This document shows positions 31,426 to 43,275 of a stretch of DNA of 63,128 bases, one piece after another. The DNA is from Chara braunii (lineage: Eukaryota > Streptophyta > Charophyceae > Charales > Characeae). The stretch covers positions 4,237,086 to 4,300,213 of the forward strand of contig BFEA01000018.1 in NCBI GenBank assembly GCA_003427395.1, written 5' to 3'. Numbering within the stretch: position 1 is the first letter of the stretch; each line of letters opens with the position of its first letter. The notes beneath the pieces are model-generated. The model was given only the letters and a program-made list of their open reading frames with translations, searched no databases and was not told the DNA's origin. A program made the position numbers and the translations under genes.

Positions 31426-31509
31426 TCTCTCTCTCTCTCTCTCTCTCAAGTGATATGGGACGAGGCCAATTGAGGCGAAGGATGGAGAAGGGAGGTGGAG
31501 GTGTTCGAC

Positions 31510-31572
<63 letters not shown>

Positions 31573-31573
31573 G
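31424..31573. repeat. two (CT)n microsatellites
   Basis: CT arrays at about 31426-31447 and 31513-31571, separated by about 65 bp of G/A-rich sequence. Confidence 0.95.
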
Positions 31574-32340
31574 AGTGGTGAGTATGGACAGAGGAGGATG
31601 ACTGATGGAGGAGGAGGCAAGAGGACAAGGATGATGGAGAAGGATGAACGGTGCAGGACGGAGGACGAGGAAGGATGATGAGCATGATGGATGGCGGAGA
31701 GGACATGGACTGAGGAGAATAGAGGGAGGAGAGCTTGGGAGGAGGACAGAAAACGGCGAAGGGCTAGGACGAGGAGTCCTTTTTCGAACGATGGAAGAGG
31801 AGAGGAGGACAAAGACGATGGTTTGTGGAGGGAAGATGGACGGAGGAGAGGGGGGGAGAATGGAGAAGGACAACGCAGAAGAACGTGGGAGGACGACGGA
31901 CGAGGACGATGGAGGAGGACAACGAGACAATGGAGAAGAGGTAGAACGGAGGTTCGTCGATAAGGAGGAAAACCAGCAAAAGTGATCGAGGTGGAGACCA
32001 CTGAGAGGGAAGATGGACGGGGGAGAAGGGGGGAGAAGGGAGAAGGGTAACGCAGAAGAACGAGGGAGGACGGCGGACGAGGACGACGGAGAAGAATGAT
32101 GGAGGAGAAGTACGAGACGATGGAGGAGAGGGAGAACGGAGGTTCGTTGATACGGAGGAAGAGACCACCGAGGGAAGATGGACGGAGGAGAAGGGGGGAG
32201 AATGGAGAAGGACAACGCAGAAGAACGAGGGAGGACGATGGGCGAGGACAACGGAGAAGAACGATGGAGGAGAACGTCGAGACGATGGAGAAGATGGAGA
32301 ACAGAGGTTGGTCGATGAGGAAAACAAGCAAGAGATCGAG
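31574..32340. repeat. purine-rich ~170 bp tandem repeat, three clear units
   Basis: AGATGGACGG marks unit starts at 31834, 32011 and 32176 (spacings 177 and 165 bp). Shared landmarks are GAGAATGGAGAAGGACAACG, CAGAAGAACG.GGGAGGACG and GAACGGAGGTTCGT(C/T)GAT. 31.6-31.83 kb is related but more degenerate. Open frames on the complementary strand (Leu/Pro/Ser repeats) are by-products of the satellite-like array. Confidence 0.8.
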
Positions 32341-32435
32341 GTGGGGAAAGATGAGACGCTTGTTAAATACAGGCTCAAGCCATTGCCTTTTTTTTTCTTT
32401 TTTTTTTTAATCTTTGCTTTATGTGGAAGGCCAAT

Positions 32436-32657
32436 AAAAGTGACAGATGGAGATAACGTAATTGAAGAAAGCGAGGTCATGGATTGATGGGTCGGATTGT
32501 TGTCAATGTGGTCCTTGGTTCGGCTGGGGCCGTAAGCTAGACTGGCTGATGCAGTCAGGATAACTCGGGGTCGAATTGTGAGGATCCCTGGCCATCAACC
32601 TTTGATGGGGAATATAATATAAGGCTTTGTTAAAAAAGAAAAAAAAAGTGACAAATG
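32436..32657 (+). mobile_element. SINE with poly(A)-like tail and 14 bp target-site duplication
   Basis: AAAAGTGACAGATG (32436-32449) and AAAAGTGACAAATG (32644-32657) bracket about 194 bp that ends in GGCTTTGTTAAAAAAGAAAA. Inside, TGGCTGATGCAGTCAGG resembles an A box and GGGTCGAATTG a B box, in the right order and close together. All SINE hallmarks are present: size, polymerase III boxes, A-rich 3' end and long duplication. No coding capacity. Confidence 0.65.
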
Positions 32658-33439
32658 CCATTGTCATTTCATCTTTGCTCTTCGAAATACCGAATGAGTG
32701 CTATTCCTAGTAATTTCCTACATATTATTTAGGAGACTAAAGTAATTGGGGGAGGAGTCGGGGGTGGGAGAGGGGAAGGAGGTTACAATCTGTTGTTTTT
32801 TTGGTTTATAGTTCTCAAGCTGCTCCTCCGCCCCTCCCCCCCCCCCCNNNNNNNNNNNNNNNNNNNNNNNNNNNNNNNNNNNNNNNNNNNNNNNNNNNAC
32901 TGACTTTCCAAACTGTCAAATTAGTAATGCTTCCTGCTTTTTTGTTGGGCAAGAAAACGCAATGCCACTTTTTTTTTCTGTTCCCCTTCCCCCCCCCCCC
33001 TCTCCATCCCTACGCCTACGGGAAGGAGATGACCTGCTTGTGTTGTTTTGCCAGAAATTGGTGATCCGTCTTTTTGTTGGTTCTGTAATCTTTGATTGGT
33101 AGGGGACTGATAAATTGATAAACAGAGTAAAGCCTGGATTACTTTACGACAGGAAACTTGGTCCTCAAGATGCTTTTTTCCAGCTTTTCTTGGTGATGGG
33201 ACGATAGTAAAGACATTGATAAACGAAGGACAGCTTGGACATGCATTTGTTTTTTCCTTCTTTAGGAATGATCAGAAAATTCTGAATTATGTTATGTTTT
33301 GGGAAACTGCTGATTTCTGCTTTTTCTTTTCGGCCAATGTTCTCGAACAACGTACATTCCTTCCATGTGTGTTTCGTGACATGTGTCCTCTACTTCTGTC
33401 CTTCCCGTCCTCACATTTCCACGCCCCCACTCGATCTTC
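32658..33439. other. non-coding DNA including a second assembly gap
   Basis: No gene. A C homopolymer runs into the N gap at 32848-32898, and another C run lies at about 32988-33000. The Helitron-related reading frame becomes recognisable after about 33.6 kb. Confidence 0.5.
32848..32898. other. assembly gap (N)
   Basis: 51 undetermined bases directly after a poly-C run. Confidence 0.99.
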
Positions 33440-35614
33440 TCCCGATTAGTTGGAAACTCGTTCGGAAACTCACGCAGCATCCAACACAGCCCACGCGCCT
33501 CATGCACACAGAACGTCAACGTCATTACAGACTCACGGAAAATATTTGCCCTGGAATCCACAGTGCCCGCCTTTATGCAGCCGCACTTTGTGTCCAACAA
33601 CTTCTACTTGAGATTGCAACTCTGCAACCCTTGGCGACAGAACATCCTGCACAGACCGCAACGCACAAAAAATGCCGCATGAACACACTTCGCCTTCCCT
33701 GTGCGGCCTCCAAGGGAAAGTTTAACCGCCACTATGGACATACCCTGATGCAGGCGCTCCTGCCGATGAAATTCTGTGCCTCTGGGAAACCAACACTCGC
33801 TATGGTAGACTGCTTCGATCATGAGCGCAAGCAATTTAACAATGTGCTTGCCCCCGCATCCCAAACCGTCAAAGAAACACAGAGGCCGATTGGATGTTGG
33901 CAAGGCGTGCTCATAATCGAGGGACAACTGTGGCAATTTGTAGGCCCTCTTATTCCAGAAGAAAACCAACGCGATTGTTTGTGCAAATTTACATATACGA
34001 CCCCTTCGACGAAAACATTGGGACGGTTCTCCGCTTGCATGGATTCGATCTACCACCAGACATGCCACTGGACACAGCACAACAAATCAAATCCCTCTTA
34101 CGAAAGAAAACTGCAGTTTCTCCTCTGTCAGTGCGCAATCGTTGGGTTCGAGATTTCATTACAATCTCCGAGTTCCCTGGTCATATGATAGAGAATCGCG
34201 GAGTTATCAATCTTGATGTTCGTCCAACAAATGAACACCTGCACAGTTACAACAGACTGGAGGGATCCTTGTGCACGATGAACCTGCCAATCGTGAAATT
34301 GTGATACGTCGCCGAGGTGGTGGCACCATCCCTAATTGCGGGCACAAACTGCGCATTTGACCTTCTACACTGTTCTGCTCTTCCCATGTGGTGAGGGTGG
34401 GCGGGCTGCTGAAGAGAATCTCTACGCCACAATCCTGACATTCACAACTTCACAGCGCGCGATTTTTATGCCTTTCATCTGAATACACGCCGGACGGAAT
34501 GAAGAATAATGTTTTGTGCATCCCGACTCTTCCAGGAATATGTTTGCATGGCTTTTTTGAAAATTGAAAATGCACGTCTTCTGTTCGACCGTCTTCACCT
34601 AAGAGAAATCCGTGCTGAAGTGTACCAGAATCTTCATGACCATGTCATGCGTTATGACAATTCAGAGAACGTATTATCTTCCCAGCAACTTCCACCGGTG
34701 GACCCCGTGATATGCGTCGACTATACGAGGATGCAATGGCCGCCGTCCAACAGCTCGGCGCGCCGGATCTCCTCATCACATTAACATGTAATTCGAACAT
34801 GCTTTCCTTCCTGATCAGCAGCCCGTGGGCGAACCACACTTACTAGCTCGCGACTTCAAAGGATACTTTCGTGAGCTCGGGCGTGACATCCATTCTTCTC
34901 ATATATTTGGTGTGACCGCTGCATATGTGCATTCTATTGCATTCCTACAAAGTGGCCTTTCAAATGCTCATAATCGGTATACTTGAATATCGCAAAATTT
35001 CCACACCTGAACAAATGGACAGTATCGTATCTGCCTACGTGAACTTGTCCTATCCCCTATGGAAATGAACAAATTGATAAGTCATGGATAGTTCCTTACA
35101 ACCCGTATCGTCTTCCGATCTACCGATGTCATCTGAACATTGATGTGCATCGATGGCAATTTACCGATATATGTTAGACTGTATCCTCAAAGGACCTGAT
35201 CGAGCAATGGTCATTGAAGCTATCAATAATAATGACAAAATACAAACGTATCAAGACATGCACACAATCGGGCCGTTGAGGCCAGTTGGTGAATCTTTGA
35301 CTTTGAAGTGTTTCAACGCTACCCTGTTGTGTCTGCACTGCGAGTTCATATAGAACACAGACAAGGAGTATACTTTAGACAACATGAAGATGAACAAATA
35401 ACATGCGATCCAGCATCGGAAACTGAACTAACTGGATGGTTCAAGTGGAGCATTGCTCGCCTCCATGACTCGGAACACAGTAAACCGCTCTATAAAGACA
35501 CGGTCGTCAGACACCAAGCAACCAATACAATTGGACGAATTCATACCATACATCCGAATGCAGGTGATGCGCTCTACGTCAGCATGTTGCTAAACACCCC
35601 TTGTTCCTGTGGTG
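33440..35614 (+). pseudogene. Helitron Rep/helicase, N-terminal half (interrupted)
   Basis: Helitron proteins nick and roll single-stranded DNA with an HUH Rep domain and a PIF1-type helicase. Visible blocks after frameshift repair by eye: IIEGQLWQFVGPLIPEENQR and the alternative-frame QIYIYDPFDENIG (about 33.9-34.0 kb); FCASRLFQEYVCMAFLKIENARL (34512-34581); LLITLTCNS; AAYVHSIAFLQSGLSNAH (about 34918-34971), where the Rep HUH site should read HxH but is NAH; DKSWIVPYNPYRLPIYRCHLNIDVH (about 35077-35151); IYRYMLDCILKGPDRA, covering the Rep tyrosine region; and GRIHTIHPNAGDALYVSMLLNTPCSCG up to the break. Multiple stops and frameshifts are present. The frame is cut at 35614 by the LTR retrotransposon and continues at 44579. 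Confidence 0.8.
35610..35614. repeat. target-site duplication, left (TGGTG)
   Basis: Five bases directly left of the LTR; the partner is CGGTG at 44579-44583. The Helitron codons before and after join through this site as Cys-Gly-Ala-Arg, so the duplicated target is identifiable. Confidence 0.75.
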
Positions 35615-36861
35615 GTTATGATCCTGGCCAATTTTGAGATACGCATTCATCAGATGGTATAATGTCGTACAATCGCAGAAAGAAATGAATGATCTTGAGA
35701 GGAGAGAGAGGGTAAGAAAAAGAAGAAGAAGATGATGTACACGAGCGTAGACAAGTGATAAAGCTCTTCTTCTTCGCCAAACACTCTCCTTCTTTACTCC
35801 TCTCTTATTCGCACAAGAAGTAATAGTACAATGTTGAATGGCTGGACCAGAATTAATGTCTGAATCCCTCTTCTACTGCAGGCATCACTTGAGGCCCACC
35901 ATAGCCATGGCCGCCTCCCTCACTCTTCACTCTCATAGGCCGAGGCTATGGTGGACTACTGGGCCATGCCCGATGCCCAAAGAACAACCCAAAGCAGCTA
36001 TGGCTGCTCTAGCGCAGACGGCCATGCTCGACTCTGCCTCGAAGCTTCTTGGTGTAGCTCTATCTCAGTTGGGGTCTTCCTGCTGCAGTGCCCACCAAGG
36101 TGATGAAGATGGCTGCCACCATAACCAGGTATTAGTAAGTACCTCTAGCGCTCCCCCTTCCTTCTGCTCTTCTTCCTTCTCTGTGTCCTTGCTCCTTCCC
36201 CAGCAGCGCTGCTCCAGCCAGCGCTCCAACCAGTGTGTTGCCAAGCTTGCACATCGACAATGAGGCTGGGCATTTCGCTCGGCCTGGAGGAGATATAGCG
36301 ACCTGCTTGCCTCTTGGGTGGTGACTTCCAGGCCGCTCGACCATCCAAGCAACCAGTACCTCCTCTCTTCCGGAGGGAAACATCGTTGCAAACTTTGATA
36401 TTACCCGTACAGGCCGTAGACTCAGACTGGTTGGACTGCTACCCGCCTAGGCTTAACCAACAACTACTGAGCCTCTAAAGATGTCTCTTTGGGCTTCTTC
36501 TTCTCGGCCTCTAATACCTGACACATCTACCTTTTCAGGGTGTGGTACCGTCCTACCTGCTACTTGAGTGTTTCCCCGCTCATCCCCTGCCACTTTAGTG
36601 TTTTCCCTGCTGCAGACCTCAATGTCACAACCACATGTAAGTACCGGCCCTGAGGGCCCAACGAACGAGCAAGTGCCCTTGCGGGTTACACACACACTCA
36701 AGCCAAGTCGTACTCTGATAGTCATGCAGACCAGCAGGCGTGCCCACACACAGACATGCAGAACTTAGTAGCAAGCGGGTAACTCAACAAGGCATTTAGT
36801 CCATAGGCAAAACTCAGAAGTCAATTGTGTGTCTCAGTCTGTGTTTGGTCGGGTCATCACA
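35615..36861 (-). repeat. 3' LTR
   Basis: 1247 bp, homologous over its length to 43276-44578. On the minus strand it begins TGTGATGACCCGACCAAACA and ends GGCCAGGATCATAAC; the final A of the TG..CA signature is lost at the insertion edge. Open frames inside it have no domain. Confidence 0.9.
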
Positions 36862-36880
36862 CTACTTCCCCCTCAAGAGT
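36862..36880 (-). promoter_or_regulatory. polypurine tract (plus-strand primer)
   Basis: On the minus strand GAGGGGGAAGTAG lies directly before the 3' LTR, the expected place and composition for the primer of second-strand synthesis. Confidence 0.7.
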
Positions 36881-36955
36881 GAGGTCCATTCGAGCGAGTA
36901 TCCCCGACAAACGCACTGTAAGCAAATAAGGCAAAGAGATTTCGAGAGTACTCTG

Positions 36956-39900
36956 TTACAATGAGCTTTGCAAAGATTTTGGGAAAGACATCAGAGGCGA
37001 TTTGTCATCCGTAGGCTTTAACAACTTGGGGTGCGTTGCGCAAGAGTTCCTTCTTGGAGATCCAGCAGGGATCGTCCAATGGGTGATACATGAAGTGAAC
37101 CTGGTACTGTCTGTTACGCCCTTCCCCATATGCTGTTTGATTCTTTCGATCTCATGACCGTCATCGATTGCACGAGGAATCATGTCTTCACCATAATTGA
37201 AGGTCTTAGCATAACGGTGGATATACAGTTTTGATGCATGAAAGATGGGGTATCTGCGCGGATGAGGTGGCACAACAACGGTGTATGAGGGGCCAAACCC
37301 ATCCTTGCCAATCACATCTAGAACTTTCCACAGACCATAATAGAGCGGAAGAAGTTTGCGTGAGACACCCTCTTCTTCTGAGAATTTAGACATCTTGACC
37401 CAGACATAACCTCCTTCTTTGATATCCGAAAGTCGGCGCTTCTTGTTTGGATGATGGATCATTGCGTGATTTCGCTTGGTTCTTGCTGCGATGGCAACTG
37501 TGAGCAAGTGATCGTACTTGGCCCTGAAGCCAGACCTGTCAGGTGTTAAATCAGCGTTGTTCAAGGAAGAGGTAGGATAGGCTGTTTGGCGTGATGCCGG
37601 TGAAAGAATGAATGAAGTTGTTGTACAACCTCTTGACGGAATACAACTCTTCATCCCACGTTTCCTGATCCGGAAGAAGTTGGAACATAGTCTGGATGAT
37701 CTCCTCAGACAAACTGTTGCCTTTGGGATGTCGGCCAGATGTCATGCATTGTTCGAGGCCAGGGAGTTGGGGTGTGAAGTCCTTCCATTCGGTATTTATG
37801 AAGCGCGGGTCCCGATCACTCACAAGAGTTTTCAGGGTCCGAAACTGCAGAATATACTTCTGTTCGAATTCACGGATCACGAATTCAGTTGGGGCATGAG
37901 ATGGTAAAGGAATCAGATTCGGAAATTTAGAAAAGCGGTCAACAATCATCATGACTTGCAAATAGCCGTTCTTACTTACCTTTCCCATGTCAGTGAAGTC
38001 GATGGAGACTTACTCCCCGGGTCAATTAGGAATGAGAAGGAATGTGAGCAGCTTCATGGACTTTTGTCTACATGGTTTGATTTGTTGACAGACTTGACAC
38101 TCAACCACAAACTTTTCTGATCCCTTCATATCAGGTCGATCAAACTATCTTAATAGGTTTCTGTACGTCTTTGTTATGCCGAAGTGGCCACTCTGGCCAT
38201 GAGCCAAATCCAAGGACTGCGTCCGGAGAGGCTCATGATTAGGAACGTACAAACAGTCGTGATTCCCATAGCGTCGGAAAATCAGTCCTTCGAATCCGCA
38301 AAAATCAGGTTGACTGTTGGGGTCAGCCTGCAACTGCCCAAGGACGGGATTAAAATCCGCGTCATTGGCAGTGTGTTCTATAATCACCTTCTTCAGATTT
38401 TTACGGAGGTCGTAGGAATTCACAAGGCAAGTTATGTACTTTGGGTGGCGAGACAACACATCAACAACTCTATTATGATAGCCCTTCTTATGTCTTAGTT
38501 CGAAATAAAAGATGTCAATCTCATGAAGCCAATGCAGTAACGTAAAGGACAGGGTGTTTTGCTCCTTGATCCACTTTAAGGTCTCATGATCTAAGAACAC
38601 TTTGAAGTGGCATCCCAAAAGATAGTGCTTCCAGTGATCTAAAGCCATACGCAAAGCATAGAGCTCGCGCATGTAGATGGAAGTAGCTACCTTTTCGTTG
38701 GGCATGCATTTGTTGTTGTATTCGAGCGGCCGTAAACTATCGTCGTCATCTTGTTGCAGCACTGCGCAAATCTCATATTGGTTACCATCTGTAGGGACTA
38801 CAAATGTTAGTTTGAAATCTGCAATGCGTAGTATAGGTTAACTTACCAAGGTCTCTTTCAAGGCTTGAAATGCGGTCTCACATGTTGCATTTCATGCGTA
38901 AGACACATTCTTACTTGTTAGTCGGGACAACGGGCGAGCAACAATACAAAATTGGGGCACAAACTTTCGATAGTACGATGCGAGACCATGGAAAGAACAT
39001 AGTTCACGAATGTTCATGGGTTGAGGCCAGTCGCGTATGACCTCAACCTTGGTTGCTTCAGACTCGAGGCTTGCAACAGACAACCGATGCCCAATATAGA
39101 TGATGTTACCCCTCCCGATCTCAAATTTCTCTTAAGTTGAAATGAAAATGTGTTTTCTTGAGGATGGTGGACACTTCCCGAAGGTGCTTCATGTGTTCCT
39201 CGATAGATTTACTGAAGAACAGAATATCATCAAGATACACTACCACAAATCAACCAATGTGTTCGGGGAGGACCTTGTCCATGAGGCTTTGAAAGGTGGC
39301 TGGTGCGTTCGTGAGGCCTAAGGGCATTACGGTAAATTCGTAAAGTCCATCGCATGTCTTGAACACAGACTTGTGTTGGTTCGCAAGATCGACTTCAATA
39401 AGGTGGTAGCCAAACTTGATATCGATCTTGGAGAAGACTTTGCACCCATCAGCAGCATCAAACAAGTCATTTGTGCGTGACGATGGATGTGCATTCTTTC
39501 GGGTGATGCGTTTTAGACCGTGATAATCGATACACATACGAAGTTTGCCTCCTTTCTTAGGGACAAACAAAACAGGTGCACCAAATTCAGATTTGCTAGG
39601 TTTGATCCAACCCTTGTTGATCATTTCGTCAATCTGTTTTCGGAGTCTCCCAACTCGTCGGATCCCATTCGGTACACACAACCCTTATGAGGAACAACAC
39701 CTTCGACCAACTCGATTGTGTGTCAGATCGATCGCGTGGGGACTCCACGTGGTTCGGCCAAAACTTCTGGAAACCGGTCAAGTAGGTCTTAGATGCTTGT
39801 TGGGACTGGTGGGGGCGAAGGATCAACAAACGTTCCATTGAGCATCTTTGACCATGAAAAGTGACTCCTTCCACTTGGTCCATCCGCATTGGGACTGCAG

Positions 39901-40295
39901 CCAGCCTAAGCCAAGGACAGTGTCGAAAAGACACTAGTCAAGGACGCAGAAGTGCAGTACATGGGTGATTGTCTTGTCCTTGTTAAAGGCAATTCGCACA
40001 CCTTTAACTACATGCGCAGATTAAACAACTTCTTTGTGCGTACTTGAGTTCGGCAAGGGTTCTGCAAAGCTACTTGTTTCATACCCATGCCCACTTTGCG
40101 TATCCCGTGTGGTGACATAAAGTTAGTTATTGGACCACAATCAATCAAGATACGGAGATAGCGGTGGTTTATGACAAGCTTGAAGAAAATTAACTTTATT
40201 GTCCCTTGAGCACACTGATGTTTCTTCTCAGCCCAGTGCTCCCAGTGATAGTGGAAGTCAACCGTCTCAGAGTCCTCCCAAGGCTTAACATACAA
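36956..40295 (-). pseudogene. Ty3/gypsy pol: protease, RT, RNase H, integrase, chromodomain-like end
   Basis: Read right to left. Protease: RILIDCGPITNFMSPHG (about 40.15 kb), with DCG in place of the usual DSG/DTG. RT (39681-38890): FGAPVLFVPKKGGKLRMCIDY, VFSKIDIKFGYH, FTVMPLGLTNAPATFQSLMD, then YLDDIL intact after an in-frame TGA near 39247. RT end: LCSFHGLASYYRKFVPQF. RNase H (38762-38400): AALDHWKHYLLGC-like core and VFLDHETLKWI. Integrase: HGQSGHFGITKTYRNLL zinc-finger end, MIVDRFSKFPNLIPL, LVSDRDPRF and SEEIIQTMF keep D, D and E. End: YQVHFMYHPLDDPCWISKKE (about 37.1 kb), chromodomain-like. Normally one polyprotein for reverse transcription and integration; here split by stops and frameshifts. 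Confidence 0.88.
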
Positions 40296-40502
40296 AGCAT
40301 GATAAACTTTAGCCTTGGAATCAGCAGATGGCGGGGCTTCAAGAGACGACTGCAGAACTGCATCAAATGAAGTTTCCCTTGCCGTAAAGGGTGTTGATGC
40401 GAACTCTACGCCCGATTCTGGTTTCTTGAAAGCCTATAACAATCTTGTACCTTATGGTTCGTTTTCAAGCATTGCAAGGAACCTCCCTTATTTATTCTAG
40501 CC

Positions 40503-41955
40503 TTATTCAACCTTACTGATCCAGAGGTTCACCCAAGGTATAGTAGTTGCATCCTCCGGTTTAGCAGGGATTTTGACTCCCTTTGGAAGTGCAACGAAGC
40601 TCCTTATTGAATTCCTGTTCTGGTTTCCCTTCCCATGGACAGTCTTTTTAAAGACATAAAATTTATCATAATCATTATTCATATCAGAGTCTTGAGTTGA
40701 AAAGCAGGCTGTATCAGCGTTCTGCTCTTGGTCGTCGCCAAGAGTGGGGTCGTCTGCTTCGGCCTCCCCTTCCCTTTCCAGGAAGTCTAGCGGAGCTAAG
40801 TGATTGCTGCCACGAAATTGCCCGCGAACAAAGGTCTTTTTGCTGCTTGTTGCGGTAAGGAGGTCTCCTGCTTCCAGACTGACTACGTCCTTCATTAAGG
40901 AGAACCAGTCAGTGTAACTGAAGAAATCCCGGCCTAGACGATTGGTTAAATGAGTGAGAACCGTACCTTTAACTACATCCAAGCTCCAATCCTGGCATTG
41001 CAAAGAGCTTGCTGACATGCAATTGCAATTCATGCACAGTGCCCTGCCACTTGCTGCGCTTGAGTTCGTGAAGTTGTATCCTTACTTTGGCAGCAACATG
41101 CGGGTCCTTATATTGCTCTATGAGTATGTCCTCGAGAATGGTGACTTTCGTGATTTTAAGCCACTCAGATAGGTTGATCTTTGCGTACCCAACTTGCATG
41201 GCTTGGACTTCAAGGAAGCCACGACAGACTCAATGTTTGTCCCGAATATCAAGGATTGATTCACTCTTTGAGTTCCCTGTACTTCAAAGTACGCTCTTAT
41301 GGAGCTGATCCATGACTCAACGTCCTCCTTGCCGTCAAACCTGAACGATATCATTGTCGTTTTTCAGTCCGTGTATGGTTCACCATAGCAAGGTTCAACT
41401 ATTGCTGTTGGATCCGATCCCAGGGCTGCGGGAGTTGCAAAACTTACAGCGCCGCCGCTTGTAACGACAGTGGGAACTGCACCCGTTGCTGGTCCTGACC
41501 GAATCACCAAAGTCAATGAAAAACACTGAGAAGAAGGAGAGGAATAGAGGGGTGCAAAAAAAAAAACTTGTAGTTTGGGTCTGATGCATGCTTGTCATTG
41601 GCGGCAGCCGATCGCGATGCTCTCTGGCCATTTCAACCATTTGAGTACGCATCTGGCTCATCTCCTCGAGTAGTTGAGATTTCACACTCGGGAGCTCGTC
41701 GAGCAAATGGTAGTTCACTAGCGCACGTACATACACAACCAAATCTCTTTTAAAGTCTGCATCAGACACATTCGAAACTGTTTTGAGAATAACCTCAAGG
41801 GCCTCATACAACGGTTTATCGGCCTCAACCGCTACATCCATGCGACCCTTCAACATATCGCAAAGTTCGGCTGGTATCATGTTGAAACTATTAGGTATTT
41901 CTGTTGCCATGACTTCTCTCGCTCTTCTCTCTTGTCCACGCGTCTCAACGGACAT
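40503..41955 (-). pseudogene. Ty3/gypsy gag remnant
   Basis: The region between the leader and protease encodes FRFDGKEDVESWISSIRAYF (about 41.3 kb), the conserved gag segment that precedes the retrotransposon gag domain, then SGLKSRKSP and WQGTVHELQLHVSKLF in neighbouring frames. The upstream frame at 41395-41955 (PAELCDMLKGRMDVAVEADK...) is probably the gag N-terminus. No CCHC knuckle is seen. Frameshifts at about 41.0-41.2 and 41.4-41.5 kb break it. Gag would form the particle that packages the element RNA. Confidence 0.6.
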
Positions 41956-43262
41956 GTAGTGGACTTCAGGAAAAAAAAAACGAACTGAAAGTACAGAGAA
42001 GAAGATAGAACTCTTAGCTGAAACGACAAATATTTGGATTAGAGAGCAACCAATGAAAACAAATCAAAGAATACAATTCGTTCAGAAGAGAGTTCTAATT
42101 CAATGTCCAAGTCTGGTCAGACCAAGTTCCCCTTGAGCCTAATTCAATTGGCACCGTCAAAGTGCAGCAAACCAGACTACAAGTAACATTACACAACAAA
42201 GGAGAATTGAGTGGTGTATAAGGTGCAGGTCAAGCATTGGATTGTGTGCCATCAGTCTGACGAAGCATCTCAGTCGAGATCCTCTCAGCAGCGAGGGCTC
42301 TAATAAAAAAGAAGAATACTGTATCCCAAACAAAACAGAGAGCGACATTGGGTTAATAGATTTGGGTCCAAGGGGCCCCTCTTGTTTGGGCCCGGTCCCA
42401 CAATGTTCCAATGGGTCCCAAGTAGGTCGCGACCAAGTCCCAACCAAGGAGAGTACCTCAAGGTCATACTTTCTGCCTCTACCGTACTGAAAAACAAATT
42501 TCAACTTCAAGAGTGTACCTACATATGAAAAGATAAAGCAATGTAGAAAGATGTGGCTTTCAAAGTAGATACTTCATTTCCACATCCACTCGGTTAGTAA
42601 GTAGTTCACACACCAATGCACACAACCAAGACTTTAGAGGAGTAGGAAAGAGACTCAGAAGTACCCCAGCAGGACAAACAATACCATGCACACATACAGG
42701 GGCAACCCTTAGGTGCACTGCACTTACTTGAGTGGCTCGGACTCTGAGATGAAGTATAACTCACCCCCCTTCCTCATGTGGTCTTCATAACCCTACTCGC
42801 TACGTCTACACTAGTGTCCTATCATGTAGGAGCGTCTCACTTCCAACACCAATGTGCAACGCCGGATCCCCTGCTGATGCTAAAGAATAAAGTAGTAACT
42901 TGCAGTCCTTAGATGTGGAATGGCCACCTCCCTCAGGATCGCCGACTTGAGGGAGGCCCTGAAGTTACCAAGTGTCTCCCTTTGGTCAGATTCCAAGTGC
43001 GAGTGCCTCTCACTGTCGCCTCCGAGTCTCTCAACTTGTCGCATGAAATCCTCTTGATGTGTCTCGCCACCACATACTTCTCTCAAACAACCTGGTCAAG
43101 TCCTATGCCGACCCAGCATAACCTAACCCAGTGGGGGCAACTTCCGTAAGCCACGCTGCCCCACTTCCCACTTCGGACCAACCCTAACTCTAAGTTGTTA
43201 GCCCTTACAACTTAGGTTAGGGTTAGGGTGGATTAGTCAACTCTTACCAGCAAGTATAATCC
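41956..43262 (-). other. retrotransposon 5' leader
   Basis: About 1.3 kb between the primer-binding site and gag with no recognisable domain. A GTTAGGGTTAGGG stretch at about 43208 is isolated and not a telomeric array. Confidence 0.6.
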
Positions 43263-43275
43263 GCTCTGATACCAA
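43263..43275 (-). promoter_or_regulatory. primer-binding site (initiator tRNA-Met)
   Basis: On the minus strand TTGGTATCAGAGC follows the 5' LTR directly. TGGTATCAGAGC is the canonical plant LTR-retrotransposon site complementary to the 3' end of initiator tRNA-Met. Confidence 0.95.

Noticed and set aside
31154-32480. 365- and 238-codon minus-strand frames rich in Pro, Ser and Leu
   Set aside because: Read-through of the ~170 bp purine-rich tandem repeat and CT microsatellites; the apparent protein repeats equal the DNA repeat units.
43206-43222. Telomere-like GTTAGGGTTAGGG
   Set aside because: Only two repeats, located in the leader of an LTR retrotransposon; no array.
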